Positions 7,720-16,072 are shown, counted from the stretch's first letter. The stretch: DNA of 44,069 nucleotides from JBBKWX01 sp037969175 (GCA_037969175.1 JBBKWX010000149.1:1-44069), one strand, 5' to 3'. Numbers and translations: made by a program. The notes: generated from the sequence alone by a model not told the origin.

Positions 7720-9000
7720 ATGGCAGCTACTAAAATCACTATGGTTGGAGGGAAACTTAATGTTCCTGATCAGCCAATCATTCCTTTCATTGAAGGAGAT
7801 GGAATTGGACCGGATATCTGGGCAGCATCTGTACGCGTACTTGATGCAGCAGTTGAGAAAGCATATAACGGCACAAGAAAAATACACTGGAAAGAAATAT
7901 TAGCCGGTGAAAAAGCATTCAACCAAACAGGGGAATGGTTGCCTCAGGCAAGTCTTGATGCGATAAGAGAGAATCTCGTAGCTATCAAAGGACCCTTGAC
8001 AACTCCGGTAGGAGGTGGGATTAGATCTCTGAATGTGGCATTACGCCAGGAACTTGATCTATATACTTGTTTGAGACCTGTCAGATATTTTGAAGGTGTA
8101 CCTTCACCCGTAAAGCAGCCCGAATTGGTTGATATGGTAATTTTCAGAGAAAATTCTGAAGATATCTATGCAGGAATTGAGTGGATGGCAGGAACTGCAG
8201 AAGCTGAAAAGGTGAAAGATTTTCTTATCAATGAGATGAAAGTGAGTAAGATCCGTTTCCCGGAGACTTCCTCTTTTGGGGTAAAACCTGTGAGTCAGGA
8301 AGGAACTGAGCGTTTGGTTCGTGCTGCTATCTTGTATGCCATTGAGCATAAGCGTAGATCAGTTGCAATTGTCCATAAAGGAAACATCATGAAATTCACA
8401 GAAGGTGGTTTCAAGAAGTGGGGATATGCGCTGGCAGAAAAAGAATTTGGGGACAAGGTATTTACCTGGGCTCAATACGATATCATAAGCGAATCTCAAG
8501 GTCAGGAAGCTGCTGAAAAAGCTCAGAAAGAAGCTATTGCTGCAGGCAAGTTGATCATTAAGGATGTGATCGCTGATAATTTCTTGCAACAGATCTTGCT
8601 TCGCCCTCAAGAATATGATGTTATTGCAACTTTGAATCTGAATGGTGATTACATTTCAGATGCATTAGCTGCAATGGTTGGCGGAATCGGAATTGCTCCC
8701 GGAGCAAATATCAATTATGTTAATGGATGTGCTGTTTTCGAAGCTACTCATGGTACAGCTCCAAAATATGCAGGTCTGGATAAAGTGAATCCAAGTTCTG
8801 TTATACTTTCAGGTGTTATGATGCTTGAGTATATGGGATGGCAGGAAGCTGCTGATATGATCACTAATGGAGTTGAAAGTGCTATCACCAGCAAGCGAGT
8901 AACATATGATTTTGCTCGTTTGATGGATAATCCTACAGAACTGAAATGTTCAGAATTTGGGGATGAGATCATTAAAAATATGGTTGCTGTAACTGCTTAA
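7720..9000 (+). CDS. icd: NADP-dependent isocitrate dehydrogenase
   Basis: This TCA-cycle enzyme converts isocitrate to 2-oxoglutarate and CO2 with reduction of NADP. The 426-residue sequence is of the bacterial homodimeric type: IEGDGIGPDIW near the N-terminus, substrate loop GGIRSLNVALRQELDLYTCL, the VIFRENSEDIYAGIEW segment, a central AIVHKGNIMKFTEG motif, the metal-binding DVIADNFLQQILLRP block, and NLNGDYISDALAAMVGGIG toward the end. The HGTAPKYAG segment near residue 348 is the NADP-binding part. The Ser in the IRSLN motif corresponds to the E. coli phosphorylation site; whether a kinase exists here is not shown. It is a single-gene unit with its own promoter and a strong terminator 29 bases downstream. 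Confidence 0.95.
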   Translation: MAATKITMVGGKLNVPDQPIIPFIEGDGIGPDIWAASVRVLDAAVEKAYNGTRKIHWKEILAGEKAFNQTGEWLPQASLDAIRENLVAIKGPLTTPVGGGIRSLNVALRQELDLYTCLRPVRYFEGVPSPVKQPELVDMVIFRENSEDIYAGIEWMAGTAEAEKVKDFLINEMKVSKIRFPETSSFGVKPVSQEGTERLVRAAILYAIEHKRRSVAIVHKGNIMKFTEGGFKKWGYALAEKEFGDKVFTWAQYDIISESQGQEAAEKAQKEAIAAGKLIIKDVIADNFLQQILLRPQEYDVIATLNLNGDYISDALAAMVGGIGIAPGANINYVNGCAVFEATHGTAPKYAGLDKVNPSSVILSGVMMLEYMGWQEAADMITNGVESAITSKRVTYDFARLMDNPTELKCSEFGDEIIKNMVAVTA

Positions 9001-9028
9001 TATTGCATAAACAGAATCAGTAAAGTAC

Positions 9029-9059
9029 AAGCACCGGTGGATAGAAATCCCCGGTGCTT
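9029..9059 (+). terminator. Terminator of icd
   Basis: AAGCACCGG (9029-9037) and CCGGTGCTT (9051-9059) form a perfect 9-base-pair stem with a 13-base loop, followed by a run of T. It closes the icd transcript before the next promoter at 9067. Confidence 0.88.
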
Positions 9060-9066
9060 TTTTTGT

Positions 9067-9074
9067 TACATTTG
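9067..9074 (+). promoter_or_regulatory. -7 promoter box for GH3-family gene
   Basis: TACATTTG is a perfect consensus match lying just after the icd terminator and 30 bases before the preferred ATG at 9105. Confidence 0.6.
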
Positions 9075-9104
9075 TCAGAAGTGAAGAAATTAAAGGGGGA
9101 TGAA

Positions 9105-10649
9105 ATGCCAATTTTAGGAGGATTGATAAAAAGGGGTATCAAGCTCAGGCAAAAGTTTGATATCAGCCGAAATAAGCCTATTCAGTATCAGAAAAGGGTT
9201 TTGCGTCAATTGCTTATGAAAGCAAGGGATACAGAGTTCGGGCGATTCTATGATTTTAATTCAATATTAAATAGTCAGGACACTACAAAGGCATTTCGTG
9301 AGTCCGTACCTGTCTTTGATTATAAGAAACTTCATGATGAATGGTGGTACAGGACTCTTAATGAGGAAGAGAATATATGCTGGCCGGGCAAAGTGACGCA
9401 TTTTGCCTTGAGCTCGGGTACTTCGGGATCTCCAAGCAAGCATATTCCTGTTACCCGGGATATGTCTAAAGCAATCCGAAAGACTTCTATAAAGCAAATT
9501 TTTGCACTCGCCCATTATGATCTTCCTGATTCCTTATTTCAAAAAGGAATATTGATGCTGGGTGGAAGTACTCATTTGAATCAAAAAGGCAGCTATTTTG
9601 AAGGTGATCTAAGTGGGATAAGTACAAGTCAATTGCCATTTTGGTTTCAGCATTTTTACAAACCGGGAAGAAATATCTCTAAAAATTCAGATTGGAATTC
9701 AAAACTTGAAGAGATCACTTTGAATGCGCCAAATTGGGATATAGGAATTATTGTAGGGGTGCCTGCATGGATACAATTATTGATTGAAAAGATCATTCTT
9801 CATCATAAGTTGGAAACGATTCATGATATCTGGCCCAATCTGACTATCTATGTACATGGCGGTGTTTCCTTTAAACCATATAAAAAGAGCTTTGAAAAAC
9901 TTGTAGCCAGACCTTTGATCTGTATGGAAACTTATCTTGCATCTGAAGGCTTTATTGCATTTCAAAAAGGACCGGATACCAAAGGGATGACGATGGTATT
10001 GAACAATGGGATCTTTTTTGAATTTGTTCCATTTATCCGGGATAATTTTACAAATGAAGGTGATATGCTTGAAAACTGTGAAAGCCTGACAATTGAAAAT
10101 GTACAGGAAGGCGTTGAATATGCATTGTTGTTAACCACTTCAGCCGGCGCATACAGATATTTGATCGGTGATGTTATCAAGTTTGTGGATAAAGAAAAAC
10201 ATGAAATTGAGATCACGGGTAGAACAAAACATTTCTTGAGCCTGTGTGGTGAACATTTATCCGTTGACAATATGGATAAAGCTATTGAATTATTGAGTTC
10301 GGATATGGATATTCCGGTTCGTGAATATACTGTTTCAGGAATACCCCATGATGGCTTATTTGCGCACAAATGGTATCTGGGAACAGATAAAGAAATGGAT
10401 GCTGATAAAGCCCGGCCCTTGCTCGATCAACATCTAAAATCTTTAAATGATGATTATAGAGTTGAAAGGAGCTCCGCTTTGAAAGATATTTTTGTTGAAG
10501 TAGTTCCTTCATCTATGTTTTATGATTGGATGCGATCTATGGGTAAGGAAGGTGGACAAAATAAGTTCCCAAGGGTTTTAACCAAAGAGCTGTATTCTGA
10601 ATGGGAGGATTTTGTGAAAAAGAATATAACAGAACACAACATTTCCTGA
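9105..10649 (+). CDS. GH3 auxin-responsive promoter family enzyme
   Basis: The 514-residue product belongs to the GH3 branch of the acyl-adenylate-forming superfamily. Plant GH3 enzymes join amino acids to carboxylic-acid hormones; the substrate of bacterial members is generally unknown. Visible features are the ATP-binding loop LSSGTSGSPSKHIPVT (about residue 100), the central METYLASEGFIAF segment, the SAGAYRYLIGDVIKF motif and ITGRTKHFLSLCGEHLS in the hinge region. I chose the ATG at 9105 because earlier in-frame starts lie inside the icd terminator or the -7 box; GGGGGAT just before it could act as a weak ribosome site. The LysE-type exporter starts 9 bases after the stop, so an exported conjugate is possible (inference). 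Confidence 0.85.
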   Translation: MPILGGLIKRGIKLRQKFDISRNKPIQYQKRVLRQLLMKARDTEFGRFYDFNSILNSQDTTKAFRESVPVFDYKKLHDEWWYRTLNEEENICWPGKVTHFALSSGTSGSPSKHIPVTRDMSKAIRKTSIKQIFALAHYDLPDSLFQKGILMLGGSTHLNQKGSYFEGDLSGISTSQLPFWFQHFYKPGRNISKNSDWNSKLEEITLNAPNWDIGIIVGVPAWIQLLIEKIILHHKLETIHDIWPNLTIYVHGGVSFKPYKKSFEKLVARPLICMETYLASEGFIAFQKGPDTKGMTMVLNNGIFFEFVPFIRDNFTNEGDMLENCESLTIENVQEGVEYALLLTTSAGAYRYLIGDVIKFVDKEKHEIEITGRTKHFLSLCGEHLSVDNMDKAIELLSSDMDIPVREYTVSGIPHDGLFAHKWYLGTDKEMDADKARPLLDQHLKSLNDDYRVERSSALKDIFVEVVPSSMFYDWMRSMGKEGGQNKFPRVLTKELYSEWEDFVKKNITEHNIS

Positions 10650-10658
10650 TTTTAAAAG

Positions 10659-11267
10659 ATGCCTGCATTATTTGAAGGGATGGGTTTTGGATTAATACTC
10701 GCGGCTCTTGTTGGTCCCGTGTTTTTTTTGTTGATCCGAGAAAGTGCAGAAAAAGGATTTAAATATGGAGCTCTCATTTCTTTTGGAGTCCTGTTTTCAG
10801 ATACCATTTACATTGGCATTGCGTACTTCGGAAGTACTTTGCTTTTGGAATTACCCTGGTTTGAGAAAGGTTTTGGGTTATTGGGAGGGATACTGGTTAT
10901 AGGCTTTGGAATCTCTGCACTTCTGAAAGGTAAAGTTGAATTGAAAGAAGTAGATCAAGCAAAACCCAGAATAAAACATCATTTTATTTTGCAAGGTTTT
11001 TTAATGAATTCCTTAAATCCATTTGTCTTCTTTTTTTGGTTGGGCGCTGTGGGGATGGTGAATTTGAAAGATGAATATACGCTAACTGATGTCCGTTTAT
11101 TTTTTGTTGGAACTTTATTCATGATCCTTACAACTGATCTGCTGAAATCTTATGTAGCTCATACGATCAGTAAATATCTGAAACCTGAATTTATGATCTG
11201 GTTGAACAGAATTTCAGGAATAGGACTTATTGGTTTTGGATTATCTCTTTTGTGGAGAATTGCGTAG
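10659..11267 (+). CDS. LysE-family amino acid exporter
   Basis: This 202-residue integral membrane protein has five to six hydrophobic helices. The N-terminal GMGFGLILAALVGPVFFLLI motif and the conserved FLMNSLNPFVFFFWLGAVG block near residues 115-133 are typical of LysE/RhtB transporters, which export amino acids or their derivatives by proton antiport. It directly follows the GH3 gene (9 bases), suggesting a shared substrate. Its last 27 bases overlap, tail to tail, the 74-residue minus-strand gene. Specificity cannot be read from sequence. Confidence 0.85.
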   Translation: MPALFEGMGFGLILAALVGPVFFLLIRESAEKGFKYGALISFGVLFSDTIYIGIAYFGSTLLLELPWFEKGFGLLGGILVIGFGISALLKGKVELKEVDQAKPRIKHHFILQGFLMNSLNPFVFFFWLGAVGMVNLKDEYTLTDVRLFFVGTLFMILTTDLLKSYVAHTISKYLKPEFMIWLNRISGIGLIGFGLSLLWRIA

Positions 11268-11465
11268 ATAGACTATTACAGAAAATATCAACCACAACCA
11301 GGGGGCTCCATGCATCAGGAAATCGAACCAATCCATCATCCCCATATCAACTGCACCACCGGCAATCCATTTTAGTTTTCCCCAAATATGTGGCTCCGGG
11401 ACGAATGGAGTTAAGCCAAGGGTAAGCGAAAGTAATAGAGGTAATTTAAGATCCGGTTTTTTCAT
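11241..11465 (-). CDS. Small two-helix membrane protein
   Basis: This 74-residue protein is not assigned a function. It has a hydrophobic N-terminal helix (LKLPLLLSLTLGLTPFVPEP), then PHIWGKLKWIAGGA, MDWFDFLMHGAPWLWLIFSV as a second helix, and a basic tail. I recall similar short proteins being labelled RND transporter in databases, which the size does not support. Its start overlaps the end of the sterol-desaturase gene by 20 bases, so it is the last member of the minus-strand operon and probably translationally coupled. The final 27 bases overlap the LysE gene on the other strand. Confidence 0.7.
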   Translation of the reverse strand: MKKPDLKLPLLLSLTLGLTPFVPEPHIWGKLKWIAGGAVDMGMMDWFDFLMHGAPWLWLIFSVIVYLRNSPQKR

Positions 11466-12339
11466 TTTTGTTCCAGGGGTAAGTGTTTTGTCCTACAAAA
11501 GTTTGTGGGAAGGATTCATCCTTTTCAAATCCAAGTTCAATATCTCTCCCATCGTGAGGAATAACAGCAGTTCCAAATAGATAATCCCATATACTTAAAC
11601 TGAGTCCAAAATTGATCCCGTAAGGTCTGTTATCTATATGTTTTGCATGATGCCAGATATGCATTTGGGGATTATTGAAAATGTATTTTAAGGGTCCAAG
11701 TGGTAAATAAAAATTCGAATGATTGAAATGGCCGATCGAAAGTGCAATAGCATGTACAAGGAAGAAATCAGCAATACCAAACCCGATCATCGCAAGAGGG
11801 ATATACTCAAGGACTCTATATACAATATTCTCCATCCAGTGATAACGCAGGTGTGCAGCGAAACCCATTTGCTTTACGGAATGATGTACTTTATGAAATT
11901 CCCATAACCAACTCACCCTGTGTAATAAGCGATGTATATTCCATTGAATAAAGTCACGAAGGATAAAAAGTGTTAGTAGTTGTGCCGGAATTGACCATGT
12001 TGAAACTTCAATTGATACCAGGTTTTCAATTCCAACTGAATTAAGAAAGGAGTTGAAGAGATCTACAAATATATTTGAGGCAGCGTTGTATATGATCAAT
12101 GAAAAAAGAAAAAAATTAAAGAACATATAAAATACATCCAACCAAAAGTCGCGACGAAATACACCCTGATTTTTTCTCCATGGTCTTACAATTTCAATCA
12201 TGAAAAAAAGTAATGAAACACCGATCAGGAGATACACATAATTATTTACTGCAGGATTGAGCAGTTCATTTATCAGGTAATTCCAGTAGTCACTATATGA
12301 TCTCTGTATAAGATCGATATAATAGCTTAGATCCTTCAT
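11446..12339 (-). CDS. Sterol desaturase/fatty acid hydroxylase family protein
   Basis: This 297-residue membrane protein is a member of the di-iron hydroxylase superfamily. The His clusters that bind the two irons are visible: HRLLH at 136-140, HKVHH at 149-153, HFNHS at 204-208 and HIWHH at 227-231. Hydrophobic segments near 33-50, 68-92, 115-133 and 175-200 place it in the inner membrane. Relatives hydroxylate or desaturate lipids and carotenoids; the substrate here is unknown. Its start overlaps the end of the thioredoxin gene by 4 bases, so it is translated with the redox operon. A thioredoxin partner could supply reductant (inference). Confidence 0.88.
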   Translation of the reverse strand: MKDLSYYIDLIQRSYSDYWNYLINELLNPAVNNYVYLLIGVSLLFFMIEIVRPWRKNQGVFRRDFWLDVFYMFFNFFLFSLIIYNAASNIFVDLFNSFLNSVGIENLVSIEVSTWSIPAQLLTLFILRDFIQWNIHRLLHRVSWLWEFHKVHHSVKQMGFAAHLRYHWMENIVYRVLEYIPLAMIGFGIADFFLVHAIALSIGHFNHSNFYLPLGPLKYIFNNPQMHIWHHAKHIDNRPYGINFGLSLSIWDYLFGTAVIPHDGRDIELGFEKDESFPQTFVGQNTYPWNKNEKTGS

Positions 12340-12647
12340 TTCGATGCTGCAAGTTCTATCTGAGAAATGATCTGATTTTTAGGTAAAACACCGGATACTC
12401 TCCAAAGTTGTTTCCCGTTTTTGTAGATCATCATTGTGGGTATTCCGCTTATATTTAATGAACTCGCAATAGTTTGATTTTTATCTACGTCAACTTTTAG
12501 TATTCTGACCTTATCACCCAATTCACTTGCAATCTCTTTCAGAATTGGTGACAGCATATGACATGGACCACACCAATCAGCATAAAAATCAACCAATACC
12601 GGAGTATCAGAATTTAATATATCAGTAAAAGATTCGTTTGTGCTCAT
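12336..12647 (-). CDS. Thioredoxin
   Basis: This 103-residue cytoplasmic disulfide reductase has the WCGPC active site at residues 25-29, preceded by VLVDFYADW. The cis-Pro lies in SGIPTMMIYKNGK, and Asp in LVDFYADW is the buried acid. Length is normal for a single-domain thioredoxin. It starts 2 bases after the rhodanese stop and overlaps the desaturase-like gene by 4 bases, so it is a central part of a five-gene redox operon. This is probably an accessory thioredoxin rather than the only one of the cell, given the company it keeps (inference). Confidence 0.93.
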   Translation of the reverse strand: MSTNESFTDILNSDTPVLVDFYADWCGPCHMLSPILKEIASELGDKVRILKVDVDKNQTIASSLNISGIPTMMIYKNGKQLWRVSGVLPKNQIISQIELAASK

Positions 12648-12649
12648 GG

Positions 12650-13078
12650 TTATTTTACAATTTTCAAACCGTTATTTGACCAGGAGGAAATTCCACCATC
12701 CAGATCATAAGTGACTGCGAAACCTTGCTCTTTTAAATATTGAGCTGATTTGTTGCTTCGTCCTCCTGATCTGCAATACACATAGACCGGAGTTTCTTTA
12801 TCTAGTGATGAGACTTTTTCGGAGAAAGAATTCATATCATTTATATCAATGTTCACAGAATTTTCAAGATGACCATCAGCAAATTCCTCCGGAGTTCTTA
12901 CGTCCAGCAAAACTACATCCTTATTGCTTACAGCATTATTAAATGTAGCAGCATCAAGTAATTTGATCTCACCTTGAGTGCTTGAAACGGTGGTTTCAGA
13001 ATTCTTGGTTTGATCCGAATCGGAAGGAGATTGGCAAGCCATAAAACCTGCAGAAAGGAATATGAATAATAATTTCAT
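12650..13078 (-). CDS. Rhodanese-domain lipoprotein
   Basis: The 142-residue product has a lipoprotein signal: MKLLFIFLSAGFMAC with Cys15 as the lipidated residue. A Ser/Thr-rich linker leads to one rhodanese domain (about 37-142). The active-site loop is CRSGGRS with catalytic Cys102, preceded by VLLDVRTPEEFADGH. Rhodaneses carry sulfane sulfur as a Cys persulfide. The lipid anchor puts this one outside the cytoplasm, on the periplasmic face or outer membrane. I chose the ATG at 13078; the longer reading from 13105 would add nine residues before the signal. It lies between the Crp/Fnr regulator and thioredoxin, which argues for sulfur or thiol chemistry as the shared theme. Confidence 0.9.
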   Translation of the reverse strand: MKLLFIFLSAGFMACQSPSDSDQTKNSETTVSSTQGEIKLLDAATFNNAVSNKDVVLLDVRTPEEFADGHLENSVNIDINDMNSFSEKVSSLDKETPVYVYCRSGGRSNKSAQYLKEQGFAVTYDLDGGISSWSNNGLKIVK

Positions 13079-13143
13079 TTTGTTTTTATTTTGTGCAAAG
13101 ATCAAACATCATATGCAATCCGACAGTGCCAAAAGTCACATTA

Positions 13144-13770
13144 CTATAATATAGTGATCTTGTTTCTTCCTAGTTTGATGATCTCATCATTTTCAAGCTT
13201 CTTTAATAATCTGGAGATTACTTCTCTGGAAGTATTCAGTTCAATTGCAATTTGTTGATGGGTTATTAATATTTCTTTGCTGTTTGATAATTCTGTTTTT
13301 TTATTGATAAAATTCAAAAGTCGCTCATCCATTTTTCTGAATGCAATTTGATCAATAGTGTCAATTAGTTGATCATATCTTTTGATAAATGTAGATATGA
13401 CAAAATCTCTCCAAAGCGGATACTTATTGGACCAGTCTTCCATGTGTCTTGAAGGGACAGAAATAATTGTAGTATTTTCTTCAGCGATAGCTCTGATGTT
13501 GCTTTTGTGTAATTTTGAACAACAACTAAAAGACATAGCACAGCTTTCGCCCGGTAAGATAGAATAGAGAAAAAGTTCATTGCCATTTTCATTTTCCCGC
13601 AATACTTTTATCAATCCGGAAACTACGATCGGAACTTGTTTGATGTATTCACCCGGTTTGATGATCTCAGTTCCTTCCGGGTAATCCATTAAATCGGATA
13701 CTGCAGATATATCTTTGATCAGTGCTTGATTATCAGTGCCTGAAAATAATTTTTTTAGAGTTTCTTCCAT
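13144..13770 (-). CDS. Crp/Fnr-family regulator with CX5CC motif
   Basis: This 208-residue transcription factor has an N-terminal cyclic-nucleotide-binding-like barrel (about 20-115), a dimer helix (about 120-150) and a C-terminal winged helix with recognition segment HQQIAIELNTSREVISRLLK (171-190). The barrel lacks the usual cAMP phosphate-binding RxS cassette. Instead it carries SCAMSFSCC with Cys77, Cys83 and Cys84, which could sense oxidants, metals or persulfides (inference). The longer start at 13788 is a TTG inside the -7 box, so the ATG at 13770 is preferred. It heads the operon with rhodanese and thioredoxin and so may regulate it. There are 65 bases between it and the rhodanese gene, leaving room for a second promoter. 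Confidence 0.9.
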   Translation of the reverse strand: MEETLKKLFSGTDNQALIKDISAVSDLMDYPEGTEIIKPGEYIKQVPIVVSGLIKVLRENENGNELFLYSILPGESCAMSFSCCSKLHKSNIRAIAEENTTIISVPSRHMEDWSNKYPLWRDFVISTFIKRYDQLIDTIDQIAFRKMDERLLNFINKKTELSNSKEILITHQQIAIELNTSREVISRLLKKLENDEIIKLGRNKITIL

Positions 13771-13785
13771 TGTTTTTTGATCCTT

Positions 13786-13793
13786 CAAAAGTA
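13786..13793 (-). promoter_or_regulatory. -7 promoter box for Crp/Fnr operon
   Basis: The minus strand reads TACTTTTG, a consensus TAnnTTTG match 15 bases upstream of the ATG at 13770. It rules out the TTG at 13788 as a start codon. Confidence 0.6.
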
Positions 13794-13902
13794 ATGAAAA
13801 AACGCGGTCCTCATATCTGACGCATTCCCATCTCTCGCTTGTAAGCTGCGCTTACCCTCGATATGGAAACACAAAAACCAGCAATCGTGACCGGCTTGGT
13901 TG

Positions 13903-13977
13903 TGGGGCGTAATGGATTCGAACCATCGACCTCTTGCTTGTCGAGCAAGCGCTCTAAACCAACTGAGCTAACACCCC
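13903..13977 (-). tRNA. tRNA-Val (anticodon GAC) with C33
   Basis: The minus strand folds into a complete 75-base cloverleaf. The acceptor stem is GGGGTGT with ACGCCCC (one T-G pair) and the D arm is GCTC/GAGC. The anticodon stem is CTTGC/GCAAG with loop TCGACAA, and the T arm is GATGG/CCATT around TTCGAAT. The anticodon is GAC, for valine, and the discriminator base is A. CCA is not encoded. Position 33, almost always U in bacteria, reads C here; otherwise the conserved positions look normal. It stands alone between the redox operon and the RecD-like gene. Confidence 0.9.
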
Positions 13978-13999
13978 AATAAGGCTGCAAAAATAAGAA

Positions 14000-15454
14000 T
14001 TAATGGTTCTCTTCTTCAATAAAATCATTGAAAAAGGAAGGATGGAAATTTAGTAGAAATAATTCATGGCTTGCCCTTGTGACAGCTGTGTAAAGCCACC
14101 TTAGATATTCGATATTCAGATCATCATCCCGTAAAAAACCCTGCTCAACAAAGGCAGCTTTCCATTGACCACCCTGGGCTTTGTGACAAGTTACCGCATA
14201 TGCAAATTTTACCTGAAGCGCATTATAAAAAGGGTCTTTCTTAATGGATTCATTTCTTGCTTTTTTTGAACCGATATCTAAGTAATCCTCTGCGACTGAT
14301 TCATACAATTCTTTTGCTCTTGAATAGGGCAATGAAGGACCGTCAAGGAATAAAGTATCCATCATTAGCGTGCATTCTATATCTTCCATATCCGGATAGT
14401 CGAGTAGTTTGAGATTCACTTCTGCAAAGCGGAATCCAAACCGGTCAATATATCTACGTACTCTCAAGATCTCCGCAATATCACCGTTGGCTATGAAGCC
14501 TGCCTGGGAATCTTCGGGAAGCCAGGAATAATTATTCCTAACCACCATCAAAAGATCCCCGGCGCTGAGTTCTTCTTCACGATATAATATACGGGCACGG
14601 ATCTGCTTGTTAAATAAATTGGCTGTTTTATTCGACCTGCAAATGATAATACTATCTTCCTGCCCAAACTTATCATAGGCATATTGGATCCCATCTTCCA
14701 GTCTGTCACCATTCATTCGGTAAATGTCTTTGTATTTCGCTACGTCCAATTTGGGTAAACCCGGTTTACCATCCCGAATGAGATCCCTGATGGCCGTCGC
14801 ATTTGTTAAGATGCCCGATTTTTCAGCTTGTCTCACAACATCTGTCAATTCAACATTTTCACATTGAAGTCCATAAGCACTTTCTATGTGCTCAGATTCC
14901 AATGCAGGGCTGCTTTGTTTTCCAACCGGAGGAAGCTGTGCCGTGTCTCCAACAAAGATAAGTTTGCAGGTAGAACCTGAATAAACATATTCAAGGAGGT
15001 CAGCCAGCAGGTCATGATTTTTTATTCCACCAGATCCATCTTCATTGCTTGATTCAGAAATCATAGAAGCTTCATCAACAATAAAAATAGTGCGGGTATG
15101 CATATTTTCTTTTCTGACCAATCTAACCCCTCCATCGGGTCTGACATTCTGGAAGTATATTTTTTTGTGTATCGTAAAAGCCTGTTTTTCAGAATAACCT
15201 GAAAGTACTTTGGCAGCCCGACCGGTTGGAGCCAATAAAACCGATTTCATTCTGATCTGAGGCAAAGATTTCACTAATGCTGAGACCAGAGTAGTTTTAC
15301 CTGTTCCTGCATAACCTCTCAGAATAAAAACCTGATCACTTTCGCTTGAATTGACGAATGCTGACAATTTTCCAATAGCTAAATCCTGAGTAGTAGTAGG
15401 CGTATGCCCAAGATTTTGGCTCAGATTGCGACTGAAATTGGCTATTGTTGTCAT
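14000..15454 (-). CDS. RecD-like superfamily 1 DNA helicase
   Basis: This 484-residue ATPase has Walker A GYAGTGKTT at 47-55, a TGRAAKVL motif Ia near 77, the Walker B DEAS at 127-130 and GDTAQLPPVG (motif III) near residue 168. Close to the C-terminus are YAVTCHKAQGGQW and WLYTAVTRA, the SF1B motifs V and VI. It lacks the long N-terminal region of full RecD or RecD2 proteins, so it is a compact RecD-like helicase common in Bacteroidota. Probable role is 5'-3' DNA unwinding in repair or recombination. No recB or recC is nearby. The gene is divergent from the conserved block that begins at 15551. Confidence 0.85.
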   Translation of the reverse strand: MTTIANFSRNLSQNLGHTPTTTQDLAIGKLSAFVNSSESDQVFILRGYAGTGKTTLVSALVKSLPQIRMKSVLLAPTGRAAKVLSGYSEKQAFTIHKKIYFQNVRPDGGVRLVRKENMHTRTIFIVDEASMISESSNEDGSGGIKNHDLLADLLEYVYSGSTCKLIFVGDTAQLPPVGKQSSPALESEHIESAYGLQCENVELTDVVRQAEKSGILTNATAIRDLIRDGKPGLPKLDVAKYKDIYRMNGDRLEDGIQYAYDKFGQEDSIIICRSNKTANLFNKQIRARILYREEELSAGDLLMVVRNNYSWLPEDSQAGFIANGDIAEILRVRRYIDRFGFRFAEVNLKLLDYPDMEDIECTLMMDTLFLDGPSLPYSRAKELYESVAEDYLDIGSKKARNESIKKDPFYNALQVKFAYAVTCHKAQGGQWKAAFVEQGFLRDDDLNIEYLRWLYTAVTRASHELFLLNFHPSFFNDFIEEENH

Positions 15455-15481
15455 TTATTGGTTAAAAGAATAAACTCTGAT

Positions 15482-15509
15482 TTGTTTTTCGTAAAAAATT
15501 GTAGATTTG
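15482..15509 (+). promoter_or_regulatory. Promoter of the DUF3822-rsmD block
   Basis: TTG at 15482-15484 and TAGATTTG at 15502-15509, 17 bases apart, form a Bacteroidota-type promoter 41 bases upstream of the ATG at 15551. Confidence 0.6.
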
Positions 15510-15550
15510 CCCTTCGTTAAACAGGCTTTTCATAACCTAATCACTTTGCA

Positions 15551-16072
15551 ATGAATATCACAAAGATAGCTTTAACCCTATTGATCCTTGTTCTTATAGG
15601 CTGGTTAATTAAAATAATTTATGAACCAATTGCTTTTGAGAAAGAAAAAACATACAGGTATGGATATGTAATCCAGAGACTTAAGGATATTCGAACAGCG
15701 CAGTTGGCCTATAAGAATGTCAATAACAGCTTTACAGGTAGCTTCGATACCTTAGTTGATTTCGTTAAGAATGGAGAATTAGCGGTTGTAAGACAAATTG
15801 GTAATGTGGATGACACAAGTGCTGTAATTATACGGGATACACTTTTTGTGAAAGTGATGGATTCACTTTTTAAACCAAACTTTATTGTTGATTCGCTTCC
15901 ATATGTTCCTTTCGGAGATGGTGCAAAGTTTAAGATGGCTGCCGGTGAAGTAGAGCGCGGAAATGTTAAACTTAAAGTTTTTGAAGTGATCGATTCTAAA
16001 CCATTTGATCCAAAGAAAGTACTTAAAGTTGGATCAATGAATGAACCTTCGAATGCCGGAAACTGGGAATAG
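15551..16072 (+). CDS. Conserved hypothetical membrane-anchored protein
   Basis: I do not recognise a named family. The 173-residue protein has one N-terminal transmembrane helix (ITKIALTLLILVLIGWLIKI, about residues 2-21), so it is probably anchored in the inner membrane with the rest in the periplasm. After the helix comes an IRTAQLAYKNVNNSFTGSFD segment that looks superficially like the N-terminal region of pilin-like proteins; no prepilin cleavage motif is seen. The remainder is beta-rich with repeated Lys/Val/Asp. Its end overlaps the start of the DUF3822 gene by 32 bases in another frame, implying coupled translation. Confidence 0.75.
   Translation: MNITKIALTLLILVLIGWLIKIIYEPIAFEKEKTYRYGYVIQRLKDIRTAQLAYKNVNNSFTGSFDTLVDFVKNGELAVVRQIGNVDDTSAVIIRDTLFVKVMDSLFKPNFIVDSLPYVPFGDGAKFKMAAGEVERGNVKLKVFEVIDSKPFDPKKVLKVGSMNEPSNAGNWE

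Noticed and set aside
9962..10369. A 135-residue minus-strand frame inside the GH3-family gene.
   Set aside because: No recognisable domain; it lies wholly inside a well-supported gene and has no promoter.
13801..13900. Possible small RNA or terminator beside the tRNA (GTAAGC-TGC-GCTTAC at 13841-13855 with outer CATATC/GATATG).
   Set aside because: The stem is short, has no T-tract, and the outer pairing spans a long loop; nothing separates it from chance.
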